Positions 27,812 to 37,412 of a DNA stretch of 64,000 bases are shown here, piece after piece (within the stretch, counting starts at the first letter, position 1; every line of letters starts with the position of its first letter). Origin of the DNA: JAPOUP01 sp965203605 (GTDB taxonomy: Bacteria > Pseudomonadota > Alphaproteobacteria > Rhodobacterales > Rhodobacteraceae); contig OZ241902.1 in NCBI GenBank assembly GCA_965203605.1, positions 558,001 through 622,000 on the forward strand, read 5' to 3'. Position numbers and translations under genes: made by a program. Under the pieces are notes generated by a model that was given only the letters and a program-made list of their open reading frames with translations, was not told the DNA's origin and ran no database searches.

Positions 27812-28264
27812 ATGGATATGCGCCAACGGATCACTTCTGAACTGAAAGATGCGATGAAGAGCCAGGACAGGCCGAGACTGTCTACCCTGCGCCTCATAAA
27901 TGCCGCAATCAAGGATAAGGAGATCGCACTTAGGGGTGAAGGTGGCAGCGTGGGCAACAGCGAGGTTCTGGGAATTCTGGGCAAGATGGTCAAACAGCGT
28001 CAGGAGAGCGCACGGGCCTATGCGGAGGGCGGGCGTCTGGATCTTGCGGAACGTGAGCAGGCTGAGATTACGGTCATCGAGGAATACCTGCCGAAGCAGT
28101 TGAACAGCGATGAGGTTGCAAGAGCGGTGGACAAGGCCATTCTTGCTGCCGATGCAACTTCGATCCGAGATATGGGTCGAGTCATGAGTGCGCTGAAGAC
28201 GGAATACATGGGCCGGATGGATTTCGGCAGAGTGGGTCCGATGGTGAAGGAGCGACTTGGCTAA
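27812..28264 (+). CDS. GatB/YqeY domain protein
   Basis: A 150-residue protein of the YqeY family, related to the tail domain of GatB that contacts tRNA in amidotransferases. Typical features are the N-terminal MRQRITSELKDAMKSQDRPRLSTLRLINAAIKDKEI and the central KQRQESARAYAEGGRLDLAEREQAEITVIEEYLP. Function is not well established. It is divergent from carA. Confidence 0.93.
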   Translation: MDMRQRITSELKDAMKSQDRPRLSTLRLINAAIKDKEIALRGEGGSVGNSEVLGILGKMVKQRQESARAYAEGGRLDLAEREQAEITVIEEYLPKQLNSDEVARAVDKAILAADATSIRDMGRVMSALKTEYMGRMDFGRVGPMVKERLG

Positions 28265-28703
28265 ACTAAACCGGATCCCTTGGGAAATCGTTCGACTCTG
28301 TAAGGCAAGCCGTGCATCGGTCTCGATTGGTCGGACGCAATCGTGCAGTTCAGGGGACACAGACGCAGTAGGTCAGGACATACCGACAGGGATTGCGTGT
28401 CCGCCTATGGACAGACGGGAACCAGCAGGTCCGAGACCGTCATTGCTTTCGTATCCGTGCCAGGCGGAACACCGTTGGGTGTCGGGTAAATCGCGGTCTC
28501 AAGTGCCGGATGGCTCAACCGTCATGCGGTATTGTCGACGTGAAATTCCCTTGGCGATTGACTTTGGTGATCAGGCCGGATTCCAATCCAGCAATTCACT
28601 TGACAGATGAGATGCCCGGACATGGTTGCGCGTGCTGGCAGACTCTTCTAGGCAGACCACCGCTGCCCTGAATGTGGCGGACCTGTTGATTGGGAGAACT
28701 GCG
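28265..28703. other. Gene-free stretch upstream of malate synthase
   Basis: About 440 bp after yqeY with no supported gene; the malate synthase ribosome binding site (GGGAG) is at its right end. A possible -35-like TTGACT lies near 28558, but no matching -10 was convincing. Confidence 0.4.
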
Positions 28704-30854
28704 ATGCGACTGGCGAGGGTCGAGCGGAATGGTCTGCGGGTCGATAGCCGCCTCGCCGCTTTCCTCGAAGCGCATGCGCTGCCTGGAACCGGAGTATCGC
28801 AGGCAAAGTTCTGGCAGGCATTCTCGGTACTTGTGCATGATTATGGGCGGATGAACCAGGTGCTTCTGGACACGCGCACGGCGCTGCAACAGAAAATATC
28901 CGCTTGGCATGCCGGCCGCAGAGGGCAGGAGCTGGACCACAGTGCATATCGTGCGTTTCTCGAGGAGATCGGTTATCTGGTCCCGGAAGGTCCGGACTTC
29001 AGAATCAAAACAGCGAACGTGGATCCTGAACTGTCCATGATCCCCGGACCACAGCTTGTTGTGCCGATCACGAACGCACGCTATGCAATCAACGCGGCGA
29101 ATTCGCGTTGGGGTTCGCTCTATGACGCACTCTATGGCACGGATGCGTTAGGTGATGCGCCGGACATCTGCGGCTATGACGTGGCTCATGGTGCAAGGGT
29201 GATCGCGTGGGCCCGTGCGCATCTTGACGCAGTCGTGCCTCTGGCGAAAGGGTGCTGGGCCGATATCGATACGCTGTCCATCGAGGGCGGCGCTCTACTG
29301 CCCCGACTTGCGGATCCTGGCCAGTTCGTGGGCTTTCGAAGCGAGGGCGCGGTTCTGCGAACTCTCTTGCGTGTAAACGGGCTGCACATCGAAATTGTTG
29401 TGGATCCCTCCAGCCATGTAGGCGCACAGGATCGTGCGGGCATTTCGGATATCAGACTCGAGGCTGCCGTGAGCACGATCATGGATTGTGAGGATAGCGT
29501 TGCGGCGGTCGACGGCGAGGACAAGACGCTCGCGTATGCCAATTGGTTAGGGTTGATGCGCGGGGACCTAGCGGAAGAGGTGAACAAGGCAGGTCGGACC
29601 TTTGTTCGGGTACTGAGCGGGGATCTGACGTATTCGACTCCCGAAGGCGGCGAGCTGCGGCTCAAAGGACGGTCGATGATGCTCGTGCGCAATGTTGGAT
29701 TGTTGATGACCAGTCCAGCGGTACTTGATCGCGATGGCAAGGAAGCGTTCGAAGGGTTGATGGATGCGATCTGTACCACTTTGATCGCGATGCATGACCT
29801 AGGCAGATCCGAAGGGCCTGGGAACTCGCCCCAAGGATCGATCTACGTCGTGAAGCCCAAGCTTCACGGGCCAGACGAAGTCAACTTCACTGATCAGGTC
29901 TTCACGTTTGTGGAGAGCGCATTCGGGTTGCCTCGATATACGGTGAAACTGGGGATCATGGATGAGGAACGGCGAACGAGCCTGAACCTCAAGGAGTGCA
30001 TTCGTGCGGCCAGGAATAGGGTCGCTTTCATCAATACCGGGTTCCTTGATCGCACAGGTGACGAGATTCACACGTCCTCTGACGCGGGTCCGATGATCCC
30101 CAAGGGCGACATGAAATCGTCGGCCTGGCTCTCATCCTATGAGGACCGGAACGTGGATATTGGGCTGGCGTGCGGATTCAAGGGGCGAGCCCAGATCGGC
30201 AAGGGGATGTGGGCGATGCCGGACCGGATGGCCGACATGCTGGAACAGAAAATCGATCATCCCTTGGCCGGGGCGAACTGCGCTTGGGTGCCGTCTCCGA
30301 CAGCGGCGACGCTGCATGCGACCCATTATCACAGAGTCAATGTACTCGAGCGTCAGAATGAGATTGCAGCACATGGTTTCCGTGGAACCATGGAGGACAT
30401 GCTCGCAGTTCCGCTGCTTGCTGGACGGACTCTCCCTGAGGCTGAAATCACAGCCGAGATTGAAAACAACTGTCAGGGTATCCTCGGCTATGTTGTGCGA
30501 TGGGTAGACCAGGGAATCGGCTGTTCAAAGGTCCCGGACATCGGCAATGTGGCCTTGATGGAGGATCGAGCGACCTGCAGGATATCCAGTCAGGCGTTGG
30601 CAAACTGGCTTTGCCATGGCGTGGTTTCCAAAGAGCAGGTTATGGCGGCGTTGCGGAGGATGGCGGTGGTGGTGGACCGGCAGAACAAAGCTGATCCTGC
30701 CTATTTACCCCTGGCCCCCGAATTTGACGGCATCGCATTCCAGGCGGCATGCGATCTCGTCTTCAGGGGAAGCCTACAGCCGTCTGGATATACTGAGCCC
30801 GTCCTGCATGCCCGGCGGTTGCAGTTCAAGAAGGCCCAGCGTCTCCCATCATGA
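28704..30854 (+). CDS. glcB: Malate synthase G
   Basis: A 716-residue single-chain enzyme condensing glyoxylate and acetyl-CoA to malate; length matches isoform G (about 720). Visible are the substrate-loop segment IMDCEDSVAAVDGEDK, the TIM-barrel block MDEERRTSLNLKECIRAA, the GFLDRTGDEIHT motif and GKGMWAMPDRMADML. The start ATG at 28704 has GGGAG seven bases upstream. No glyoxylate-producing partner (isocitrate lyase, glycolate oxidase) is next to it. Confidence 0.96.
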   Translation: MRLARVERNGLRVDSRLAAFLEAHALPGTGVSQAKFWQAFSVLVHDYGRMNQVLLDTRTALQQKISAWHAGRRGQELDHSAYRAFLEEIGYLVPEGPDFRIKTANVDPELSMIPGPQLVVPITNARYAINAANSRWGSLYDALYGTDALGDAPDICGYDVAHGARVIAWARAHLDAVVPLAKGCWADIDTLSIEGGALLPRLADPGQFVGFRSEGAVLRTLLRVNGLHIEIVVDPSSHVGAQDRAGISDIRLEAAVSTIMDCEDSVAAVDGEDKTLAYANWLGLMRGDLAEEVNKAGRTFVRVLSGDLTYSTPEGGELRLKGRSMMLVRNVGLLMTSPAVLDRDGKEAFEGLMDAICTTLIAMHDLGRSEGPGNSPQGSIYVVKPKLHGPDEVNFTDQVFTFVESAFGLPRYTVKLGIMDEERRTSLNLKECIRAARNRVAFINTGFLDRTGDEIHTSSDAGPMIPKGDMKSSAWLSSYEDRNVDIGLACGFKGRAQIGKGMWAMPDRMADMLEQKIDHPLAGANCAWVPSPTAATLHATHYHRVNVLERQNEIAAHGFRGTMEDMLAVPLLAGRTLPEAEITAEIENNCQGILGYVVRWVDQGIGCSKVPDIGNVALMEDRATCRISSQALANWLCHGVVSKEQVMAALRRMAVVVDRQNKADPAYLPLAPEFDGIAFQAACDLVFRGSLQPSGYTEPVLHARRLQFKKAQRLPS

Positions 30855-31079
30855 TCTCCGCAACGCAGGCAAAAGCGGATACTGCGACTCGGGAGATAGA
30901 TGGGACAATCGAGATGCAACGGGGGTTCAGTCCGACGCATGATTCAACCGCAGAGCGGATGCCATTGCGATTGACGGCTGACTTTGCCCGCAGAGGTACA
31001 CAGATCGGATTTAGGCTCGACCCGAGAGTTGAATCGCATTATGCTCCGTGACTGGTGCAGCCCTGGGAAAGGAAGGTGC

Positions 31080-31856
31080 ATGGTGCGGCCGATTGTTGGC
31101 ATCATTGGCAACAGCCACATGATCACGGATACATATCATGTTCATGCGGGCGGTTTCTATTCATCCGAGGCTATAGCCAAGGTTGCCGACTGCACACCCG
31201 TGATCATACCGAGTGACCCCGAACTCGTCAGGATCGAGGATCTGCTTGTCCAGTTCGACGGCTTTCTGTTCACTGGTGGGCGCCCCAATGTCCATCCTGA
31301 GGAGTATGGCCACGAACCTACTGAGGCTCACGGTGACTTTGATAGAGCGCGTGATCGCCTCACTCTCCCGCTGATCCGTGCGTTAACGCAGCGCGGCCAG
31401 CCATATTTCGGGGTCTGTCGGGGGTTCCAGGAAGTGAACGTCGCTTTCGGCGGTACGCTGCACCCTGAAATCCGGGAACTGCCTGGGCGAGTGAACCACC
31501 GTATGCCACCCGGTGGAAAGCTTGAGGAAATTTTTGAGTTGCGTCAGCGAGTGACGTTTACGCCGGATGGTGTATTCCATCGTCTGCTTGGTGCCCGAGA
31601 GGTCGTGACCAACACGCTGCATGGGCAGGGCATTCTGGAGTCGGGGGACCGAATTGTCATCGAAGGTGTAGCGGACGATTCAACACCGGAGGCGCTCTTT
31701 GTCAGTGGTGCACCGGGCTTCACACTGTCGGTGCAGTGGCACCCCGAGTTCGACGCGCCGAATGACCCGGTATCGCGGAAGCTGTTCAGGGCATTTGGCG
31801 ATGCCGTCCGCGTCTGGACTCGGCAAGGTGCGAACCCCATCCTACGAAGTGCGTGA
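31080..31856 (+). CDS. Gamma-glutamyl-gamma-aminobutyrate hydrolase family protein
   Basis: A 258-residue class I glutamine amidotransferase-like hydrolase (peptidase C26, PuuD type). Nucleophile C113 is in YFGVCRGFQEVNVAFGG, and His/Glu are in SVQWHPEFDA. GYVH-type HAGGFYSSEAI and DGFLFTGGRPNVHPEEYG are family segments. PuuD releases GABA from gamma-Glu-GABA in putrescine breakdown; no other puu gene is adjacent. ATG 31080 has AAGGAAGG upstream. Confidence 0.88.
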   Translation: MVRPIVGIIGNSHMITDTYHVHAGGFYSSEAIAKVADCTPVIIPSDPELVRIEDLLVQFDGFLFTGGRPNVHPEEYGHEPTEAHGDFDRARDRLTLPLIRALTQRGQPYFGVCRGFQEVNVAFGGTLHPEIRELPGRVNHRMPPGGKLEEIFELRQRVTFTPDGVFHRLLGAREVVTNTLHGQGILESGDRIVIEGVADDSTPEALFVSGAPGFTLSVQWHPEFDAPNDPVSRKLFRAFGDAVRVWTRQGANPILRSA

Positions 31857-32252
31857 TCGAGGGCCGATGCGGTGTGGTTCCCGGAACTCCTCACGGTCCG
31901 AGATCACTTTCCTTCTGTAACGCCGGAGTGGAACTGCCCATTCAGTATCTGACGGCGTGATCGACTCCAACTCATCGAGGCGGAAGACCAGGCATTGTCG
32001 GCGTGCCGGGGTAGGTGACTGACTCCGAGGCAGTGAAATCAGGAAGTTCGGTTCGTCAATGACAGTGACAATTGGTTGATCCGCGTTACGGGATCCGTAC
32101 TTCGTTCAGGATCCCCGGAATTTTCAATCAGGACCTTGCCCGAGCAATTCGCCGCAGTGCTTCGTGCTTGATAATGACCTGTCGGCAAAATAGGAAAACG
32201 CGCTTGGATGTGGTGCGTGGAAGCCTTCGGGGCCTATAGGGGGACAGAACAG
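31857..32252. other. Gene-free stretch upstream of pntA
   Basis: About 400 bp with no supported frame; it should contain the pntAB promoter. No terminator or operator was identified. Confidence 0.4.
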
Positions 32253-33827
32253 GTGAAGATCGGTACGCCTAGAGAGGTATTCGATGGCGAGGCTCGGGTA
32301 GCGATGACACCGGAAAGCGCCCGCCAGCTTCGCAAGCTGGGTTACGAATGTGCCATCGAGGCGGACGCCGGAATCGCCGCTGGCTTTTCCAACGCTTCCT
32401 ATGAGGAGGCCGGAGTTGAGATTGTCGAAGCGGCACGCGAACTGTGGCAGAACTCGGATATCGTGGCGAAGGTGCGCCCACCAACCGAAGCCGAGATCAA
32501 TCGGATGGCGGATGGCCAGACTTTGGTTTCGTTCTTCTATCCGGCGGCAAATGACCGGCTTCTGGAATTGGTGAAGTCCAGGGGCGCAAACGTGATCGCA
32601 ATGGATATGGTGCCGCGGATTTCGCGGGCGCAGAAACTCGACGCGCTTTCTTCCATGGCCAACATCGCCGGATACCGGGCCGTGATCGAGGCTGGCGGCA
32701 ATTTCGGAAGGTTTTTCACCGGTCAGGTGACCGCCGCCGGGAAGGTGCCACCAGCGAAGGTCCTGGTCATTGGAGCGGGGGTCGCCGGACTTGCGGCCAT
32801 CGGTACAGCTACTTCGCTGGGAGCCATAACCTACGCATTCGACGTCCGGCCGGAAGTGGCGGAGCAGATCGAGTCGATGGGTGCCGAGTTCGTCTTCCTC
32901 GATTTTGATCAGGCGGGGCAGGACAGTGCGGCGACTGGAGGATACGCAGCCCCGTCCAGCCCGGAATTTCGCGAGAAGCAGCTTGGGAAGTTCCGGGAAC
33001 TCGCTCCGGAGATCGACATCGTCATCACCACTGCGCTCATCCCAAATCGGGACGCTCCGCTCCTCTGGACGCGCGACATGGTCGAGTCGATGAAGCCGGG
33101 GTCCGTGATTGTTGATCTTGCGGCGGAACGGGGCGGCAACTGTGAACTGACCGTGGCGGACGAGCGAATTGTCACGGAAGGTGGCGTGACAATCATTGGA
33201 TACACTGATTTTCCGAGCCGAATGGCCGCACAGTCCTCCTCCCTGTATGCGACTAACGTTCGTCACATGATGGCGGATCTCACGCCCTCGAAGGACGGGA
33301 AGATCAACCATGATATGGAAGATGATGTCATTCGGGGCGCCACTGTCGCGTTTGAGGGTGAGATCACTTTCCCGCCACCGCCGCCAAAGATCCAGGCCAT
33401 TGCGGCAACGCCCGCAAAGGCCGCTCCGCGTGAACCAACGTTGGAAGAGATGAAGGAGCGGGAACTCGCTGCATTCCGAAAGGCAACGCGCAGTCAGGTC
33501 GGCATGCTGGCGGCCGGAGGGTTGCTGATGCTTCTGGTCGGTTACTACGCGCCCGCGAGTTTCATGCAGCACTTCATCGTGTTTGCGCTGGCGTGTTTCG
33601 TCGGGTTCCAGGTGATCTGGAACGTCACGCATGCGCTCCACACGCCCTTGATGTCGGTTACCAACGCGATCTCAGGCATCATTGTCGTTGGCGCCCTGCT
33701 GCAGATTGGCTCGGTCAGTTCGCTGGTTGTGATCCTGAGTTTCGTTGGCGTCCTTATTGCGTCCATCAACGTTGTGGGGGGCTTCCTGGTAACTCGCCGG
33801 ATGCTCGCCATGTTCCAGAAATCCTGA
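32253..33827 (+). CDS. pntA: NAD(P) transhydrogenase alpha subunit
   Basis: A 524-residue subunit with the NAD-binding domain I (GVGPREVFDG-like start MKIGTPREVFDGEARVAMTP, NAD loop VLVIGAGVAGLAAI) and, at the C-terminus, membrane segments from about residue 420 on (MLAAGGLLMLLVGYYA and three more). The E. coli-type fused alpha chain is thus present rather than split PntAA/PntAB. It uses the proton gradient to make NADPH. GTG at 32253 starts the conserved sequence; the frame is open farther upstream. pntB follows after 12 bp. Confidence 0.93.
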   Translation: MKIGTPREVFDGEARVAMTPESARQLRKLGYECAIEADAGIAAGFSNASYEEAGVEIVEAARELWQNSDIVAKVRPPTEAEINRMADGQTLVSFFYPAANDRLLELVKSRGANVIAMDMVPRISRAQKLDALSSMANIAGYRAVIEAGGNFGRFFTGQVTAAGKVPPAKVLVIGAGVAGLAAIGTATSLGAITYAFDVRPEVAEQIESMGAEFVFLDFDQAGQDSAATGGYAAPSSPEFREKQLGKFRELAPEIDIVITTALIPNRDAPLLWTRDMVESMKPGSVIVDLAAERGGNCELTVADERIVTEGGVTIIGYTDFPSRMAAQSSSLYATNVRHMMADLTPSKDGKINHDMEDDVIRGATVAFEGEITFPPPPPKIQAIAATPAKAAPREPTLEEMKERELAAFRKATRSQVGMLAAGGLLMLLVGYYAPASFMQHFIVFALACFVGFQVIWNVTHALHTPLMSVTNAISGIIVVGALLQIGSVSSLVVILSFVGVLIASINVVGGFLVTRRMLAMFQKS

Positions 33828-33839
33828 GGGAGTGGCGCA

Positions 33840-35288
33840 ATGATTGGCTCCGGTCTGACCTCCGCCGCTTATATCGCCGCCTCGGTCCTGTTCATTCTGG
33901 CGCTGGGAGGTCTGTCAAACCAGGAAAGTGCCAAGCGCGCCGTATGGTACGGAATTGCTGGTATGTTCATTGCCATGCTTGCGACCGTGTTCGGCCCGGG
34001 CGTCAGCAATCTGGTCTTGATTCTGATAGCCATTGGGGTTGGCGCAGTCGTCGGGATCTACGTTGCGCGGCGCGTGCAGATGACGGAAATGCCCCAACTC
34101 GTCGCAGCCCTGCATTCATTTGTCGGCCTTGCAGCCGTGTTCATCGGTCTCAACGCCGACGTGATGCTTGGCGCGATCAATGACCTCAAGGAGGCTGGCA
34201 AGGTTCTCGGGGAGGTTGAACTGACTGGCTTTGGCGAAAAGCTCTGGAAGAAAGACGCGGTGGAGGTCGCGATTCTCAAGGTCGAGGTCTTTCTGGGGAT
34301 TTTCATCGGTGCGATAACATTCACGGGCTCCGTTGTGGCGTTTGGAAAGCTCGCGGGCAGGATAGACGGTAAGCCGAGCAAACTGCCGGGAGGGCACGCG
34401 CTGAACGCGGTCTCGCTCGTGGCCTGCGTGGTCCTCGGCGTGATGTACTTCCTTGGCGCGGACATCTGGACGATGGTCCTGGTGTCCTTGATCGCGGGGT
34501 TCATCGGCTGGCATCTGATCATGGGTATCGGCGGAGCGGACATGCCGGTCGTTGTTTCGATGCTGAACAGCTATTCGGGATGGGCTGCCGCGGCCATCGG
34601 ATTTACGCTTGGCAATGATCTGCTGATCGTTACCGGTGCTCTCGTCGGTTCGTCCGGTGCGATCCTGTCCTATATCATGTGCCGTGCGATGAACCGAAGG
34701 TTCATAAGTGTCATCCTCGGCGGATTTGGTGGAACGACCAGTTCCTCGCAGGATGTTGAGGGCGAGATGGTCGCCATAGAGGCGGATGGGGTTGCCGCGG
34801 CGCTGAATGACGCTGACAGTGTCATCATCGTACCTGGATATGGCATGGCCGTCGCGCAGGCGCAGCAGTCCGTAAGTGAACTAGTTCGGAAGCTGAGAAC
34901 CAAGGGGAAGTCAGTTCGCTTCGGCATCCATCCAGTCGCCGGGCGACTGCCAGGTCATATGAACGTGCTTCTGGCCGAAGCAAGGGTTCCTTATGACATT
35001 GTCCTTGAGATGGATGAGATAAACGATGATTTTCCGGAAACCGATGTTGCCATTGTCATCGGCTCAAATGACATCGTCAATCCGTCGGCTCAGGATGATC
35101 CCAACTCACCGATCGCTGGCATGCCGGTTCTGGAGGTCTGGAAGGCCACGCAGGTCATTGTATCGAAGCGGGGTCAGGGAACCGGGTATTCCGGGATCGA
35201 GAATCCGCTGTTCTTCAAGGAGAACACGCGCATGTTCTACGGCGACGCGAAGCAGTCTCTCGATAGGCTGCTGCCAATGATTGAGTGA
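33840..35288 (+). CDS. pntB: NAD(P) transhydrogenase beta subunit
   Basis: A 482-residue subunit: about eight to nine transmembrane helices in the first 280 residues, then the NADP-binding domain III with VIIVPGYGMAVAQAQ, FGIHPVAGRLPGHMNVLLAEA and VIGSNDIVNPSAQDDP. It completes the proton-translocating transhydrogenase with PntA. A GGGAG ribosome site lies just upstream of ATG 33840. Confidence 0.96.
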   Translation: MIGSGLTSAAYIAASVLFILALGGLSNQESAKRAVWYGIAGMFIAMLATVFGPGVSNLVLILIAIGVGAVVGIYVARRVQMTEMPQLVAALHSFVGLAAVFIGLNADVMLGAINDLKEAGKVLGEVELTGFGEKLWKKDAVEVAILKVEVFLGIFIGAITFTGSVVAFGKLAGRIDGKPSKLPGGHALNAVSLVACVVLGVMYFLGADIWTMVLVSLIAGFIGWHLIMGIGGADMPVVVSMLNSYSGWAAAAIGFTLGNDLLIVTGALVGSSGAILSYIMCRAMNRRFISVILGGFGGTTSSSQDVEGEMVAIEADGVAAALNDADSVIIVPGYGMAVAQAQQSVSELVRKLRTKGKSVRFGIHPVAGRLPGHMNVLLAEARVPYDIVLEMDEINDDFPETDVAIVIGSNDIVNPSAQDDPNSPIAGMPVLEVWKATQVIVSKRGQGTGYSGIENPLFFKENTRMFYGDAKQSLDRLLPMIE

Positions 35289-35667
35289 CGCTGGTTGGTA
35301 TTTCGGCCTTTCGATTAACGTTTCGCACAGACTGCAGGCCGGGCCATCTCGGTGTTGAGCCAGAATGCTGGGGGCTTGGCGAGTGATTGGTGGTGTCGGT
35401 GGTTCGTCATGAGCGTGGGGAACAATCGGCATCCCTTGCTCTTTCGCAGCGGTAGGCGGGTGGAACGACACATGCGGCAAACGGCAGGCTTCGCATGCCT
35501 TCCAGTGGATCAACACGTCGTTTGTGCGCAGCAGGACGCCTTGGACATTTGTGGTGCCGTTCATTTTGGACAGGACCCTGATGCGCTGTTGGATCATGAG
35601 AGACCGAAGTTCCTCAAACTGGCGATGCCCTTCTGGCCACATCAAGGTAGCAATGTGCTTTGTTTTA
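35289..35667. other. Gene-free stretch between pntB and the IS5 relic
   Basis: A minus-strand frame (35106-35645) crosses here, but most of it is antisense to pntB and it shows no motif. Otherwise nothing is visible; pntB has no obvious intrinsic terminator. Confidence 0.35.
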
Positions 35668-36160
35668 GGGTCCGTTGAAAATCATGTTGCCGCCACCACG
35701 CCGGCCACGGGATGGACCCCGCCGCGAAGCCCGCGTCCGTCCTGTCGTAGCGCGTCGCCACCGCCCGGAACTCCCTGGTTCTGGCGGAGAGGTTCCCGAC
35801 CCGGTGCCGCCACCCGTACATCTCCTGGCCGTGCTCCCGGGGCTCCGTCCGGTGCCGCCCCGCCGGGATCACCGCCTCCCCGGGCAGCCAGTCCGCGCCG
35901 GACGCCCTGTCCCCGGCGACCCGTCCGGAAACGCCAGGGCACCGCCTCCACGAACCGCCGGCTGTCCGCCGCGGTGGCGCCGGGACCGGTCGCCCTGCCG
36001 GGCGGCATGGGCCCGGTCCGCGCCCACATGGCGTCGGCCGGCACCGTCCTGTCCGCATCCATCCTGTCACCCGCTCTCCTGCCTGTGCCGCCGTTCCGGC
36101 GCGCATTGCGGCGGAAATGGCAGGGAACGCGCCGAATCGCAACCCAGTTGTCAACAGGCC
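35668..36160 (-). mobile_element. Internally deleted IS5-family element (IS1031-like)
   Basis: The minus strand carries the N-terminus of an IS5-type transposase from 36062 (MDADRTVPADAMWARTGPM, RRFVEAVPWRFRTG) and, after a deletion and frameshift, the C-terminus (GADWLPGEAVIPAG, then EFRAVATRYDRTDAGFAAG) that ends these enzymes. Middle DDE segments are missing; 493 bp remain of an expected 850 or more. Imperfect terminal repeats GGGTCCGTTGAAAA (35668) and, inverted, GGCCTGTTGACAA (near 36148-36160) are flanked by TTA on both sides, the TNA duplication of the IS1031 group. Transposition-incompetent. Confidence 0.7.
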
Positions 36161-37117
36161 TTAGCTGCGCCGAATGAGCACCTCGCTTCCCGGTTCCTCC
36201 GGCTCGTCGTCAAGTACCTCGGCAGGAAAGCCTGGGGCTCGTACACTCAGTCCGGCAGGCTCTTCGTAGCGACGGATGATGTTGGGAGAAAATTCGCGCG
36301 GACCATAGGTATCGATCGCTTTCCTGAAAATCTCGACAAGCAGCGGTGACAGTTCCAGCTGTAAGCCCCTGTCCCTGGCAAGCCGGTCGAACAGTCCAAT
36401 GTCCTTCAGGACAAGGTCCATTGTGAAATTTATGTCGCGGCTGCCATTTAGGATAACCTGGCTTTCCGTCTCATGCACAAAGGAGTTTCCGCTTGATATC
36501 CTGATCGCCTCATAGGTGGTGTTCAGATCCATTCCCGCGGCATCTGCGGTGACGAGTGCTTCAGCCAATGACACCAGGTTTGCTGTTGCGAGGTAGTTTG
36601 TCAGCACCTTGAGAATAGAGGCTGAGCCGACATCGCCGGTATGCAGAATATGCCGCCCGAGGCTTGAGAGCACTGGAAGAGCCCGTTCGAAAGTTTCGCG
36701 GGCACAGCCTGCAAAGATGGAAATGTTCCCCGTAGCTGCCCTATGGCAGCCCCCCGATACCGGGCAGTCGATCACCTGCGCTCCTTTTGCGAGCACGAGT
36801 CCGGCCATGCGGCGGACTTCCTCTGGATCGGTGGTCGACATCTCGGCCCAGATCCTGCCCGCACTCAATCCTGCGAGAACGCCGTCTTCGGATTCCATGA
36901 CCTCGGAGCAGACCGCAGGCGACGGAAGACAGGTAATCACCATATCGCATTCATTCGCCATTTCGCGCGGCGAGTCGCTCCAACGGGCGCCTTGGTCGAG
37001 AAGTGGCTGGGCCGCATTGTGGTCAATGTCGCGTACGGTCAGGTTGTAGCCATTCCGGAGAAGGCTGCCCGCGAGCTTGCCACCTACGTTGCCGAGACCT
37101 ATGAAACCGATCTTCAT
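36161..37117 (-). CDS. 3-hydroxyisobutyrate dehydrogenase / tartronate semialdehyde reductase family protein
   Basis: A 318-residue beta-hydroxyacid dehydrogenase. NAD(P) loop GFIGLGNVGGKLA at residues 4-16, substrate motif DCPVSGGCHRAATGNISIFAG, and catalytic Lys in SILKVLTNYLATANL. ATG 37117 has AGGAG eight bases upstream. The usual family length is about 290-300; the last 25 residues (acidic, DDEPEEPGSE) are extra, and the stop codon TAA is formed by the TTA target duplication of the adjacent IS relic, so the C-terminus may have been altered by the insertion. Substrate unknown. Confidence 0.85.
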   Translation of the reverse strand: MKIGFIGLGNVGGKLAGSLLRNGYNLTVRDIDHNAAQPLLDQGARWSDSPREMANECDMVITCLPSPAVCSEVMESEDGVLAGLSAGRIWAEMSTTDPEEVRRMAGLVLAKGAQVIDCPVSGGCHRAATGNISIFAGCARETFERALPVLSSLGRHILHTGDVGSASILKVLTNYLATANLVSLAEALVTADAAGMDLNTTYEAIRISSGNSFVHETESQVILNGSRDINFTMDLVLKDIGLFDRLARDRGLQLELSPLLVEIFRKAIDTYGPREFSPNIIRRYEEPAGLSVRAPGFPAEVLDDEPEEPGSEVLIRRS

Positions 37118-37412
37118 GGTTGTTCTCCTGCAGGTGCGTTTTGCGGATGATCCACCGATTCGTGAATCGAAGGTTGGGCAAAGCCGACCTGTTCGATGTC
37201 GCACGGGGCAAAGGACTACCACAGCTCTTGGTTGAGGATTCTCGACAGTCAGGTTAAGGGCGCGGACCTGGCTATAAACGCCCTGACTTCCATTTCGAAT
37301 TGCAAAACCGGAGCTTCTCCGACCTGAATCGTACTGTCTGGCCATGACTGTATGTCTGCGTTATGTCAGCCACGGAACAGCCGGGGCATCACGCATCTGC
37401 TCGATCAAGAGT

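Noticed and set aside
32124..33641. 505-residue minus-strand frame
   Set aside because: It lies fully opposite pntA, which is certain; the frame is a GC-codon shadow.
35106..35645. 179-residue minus-strand frame downstream of pntB
   Set aside because: Its C-terminal third is antisense to pntB and the rest shows no domain; not enough to call a gene.
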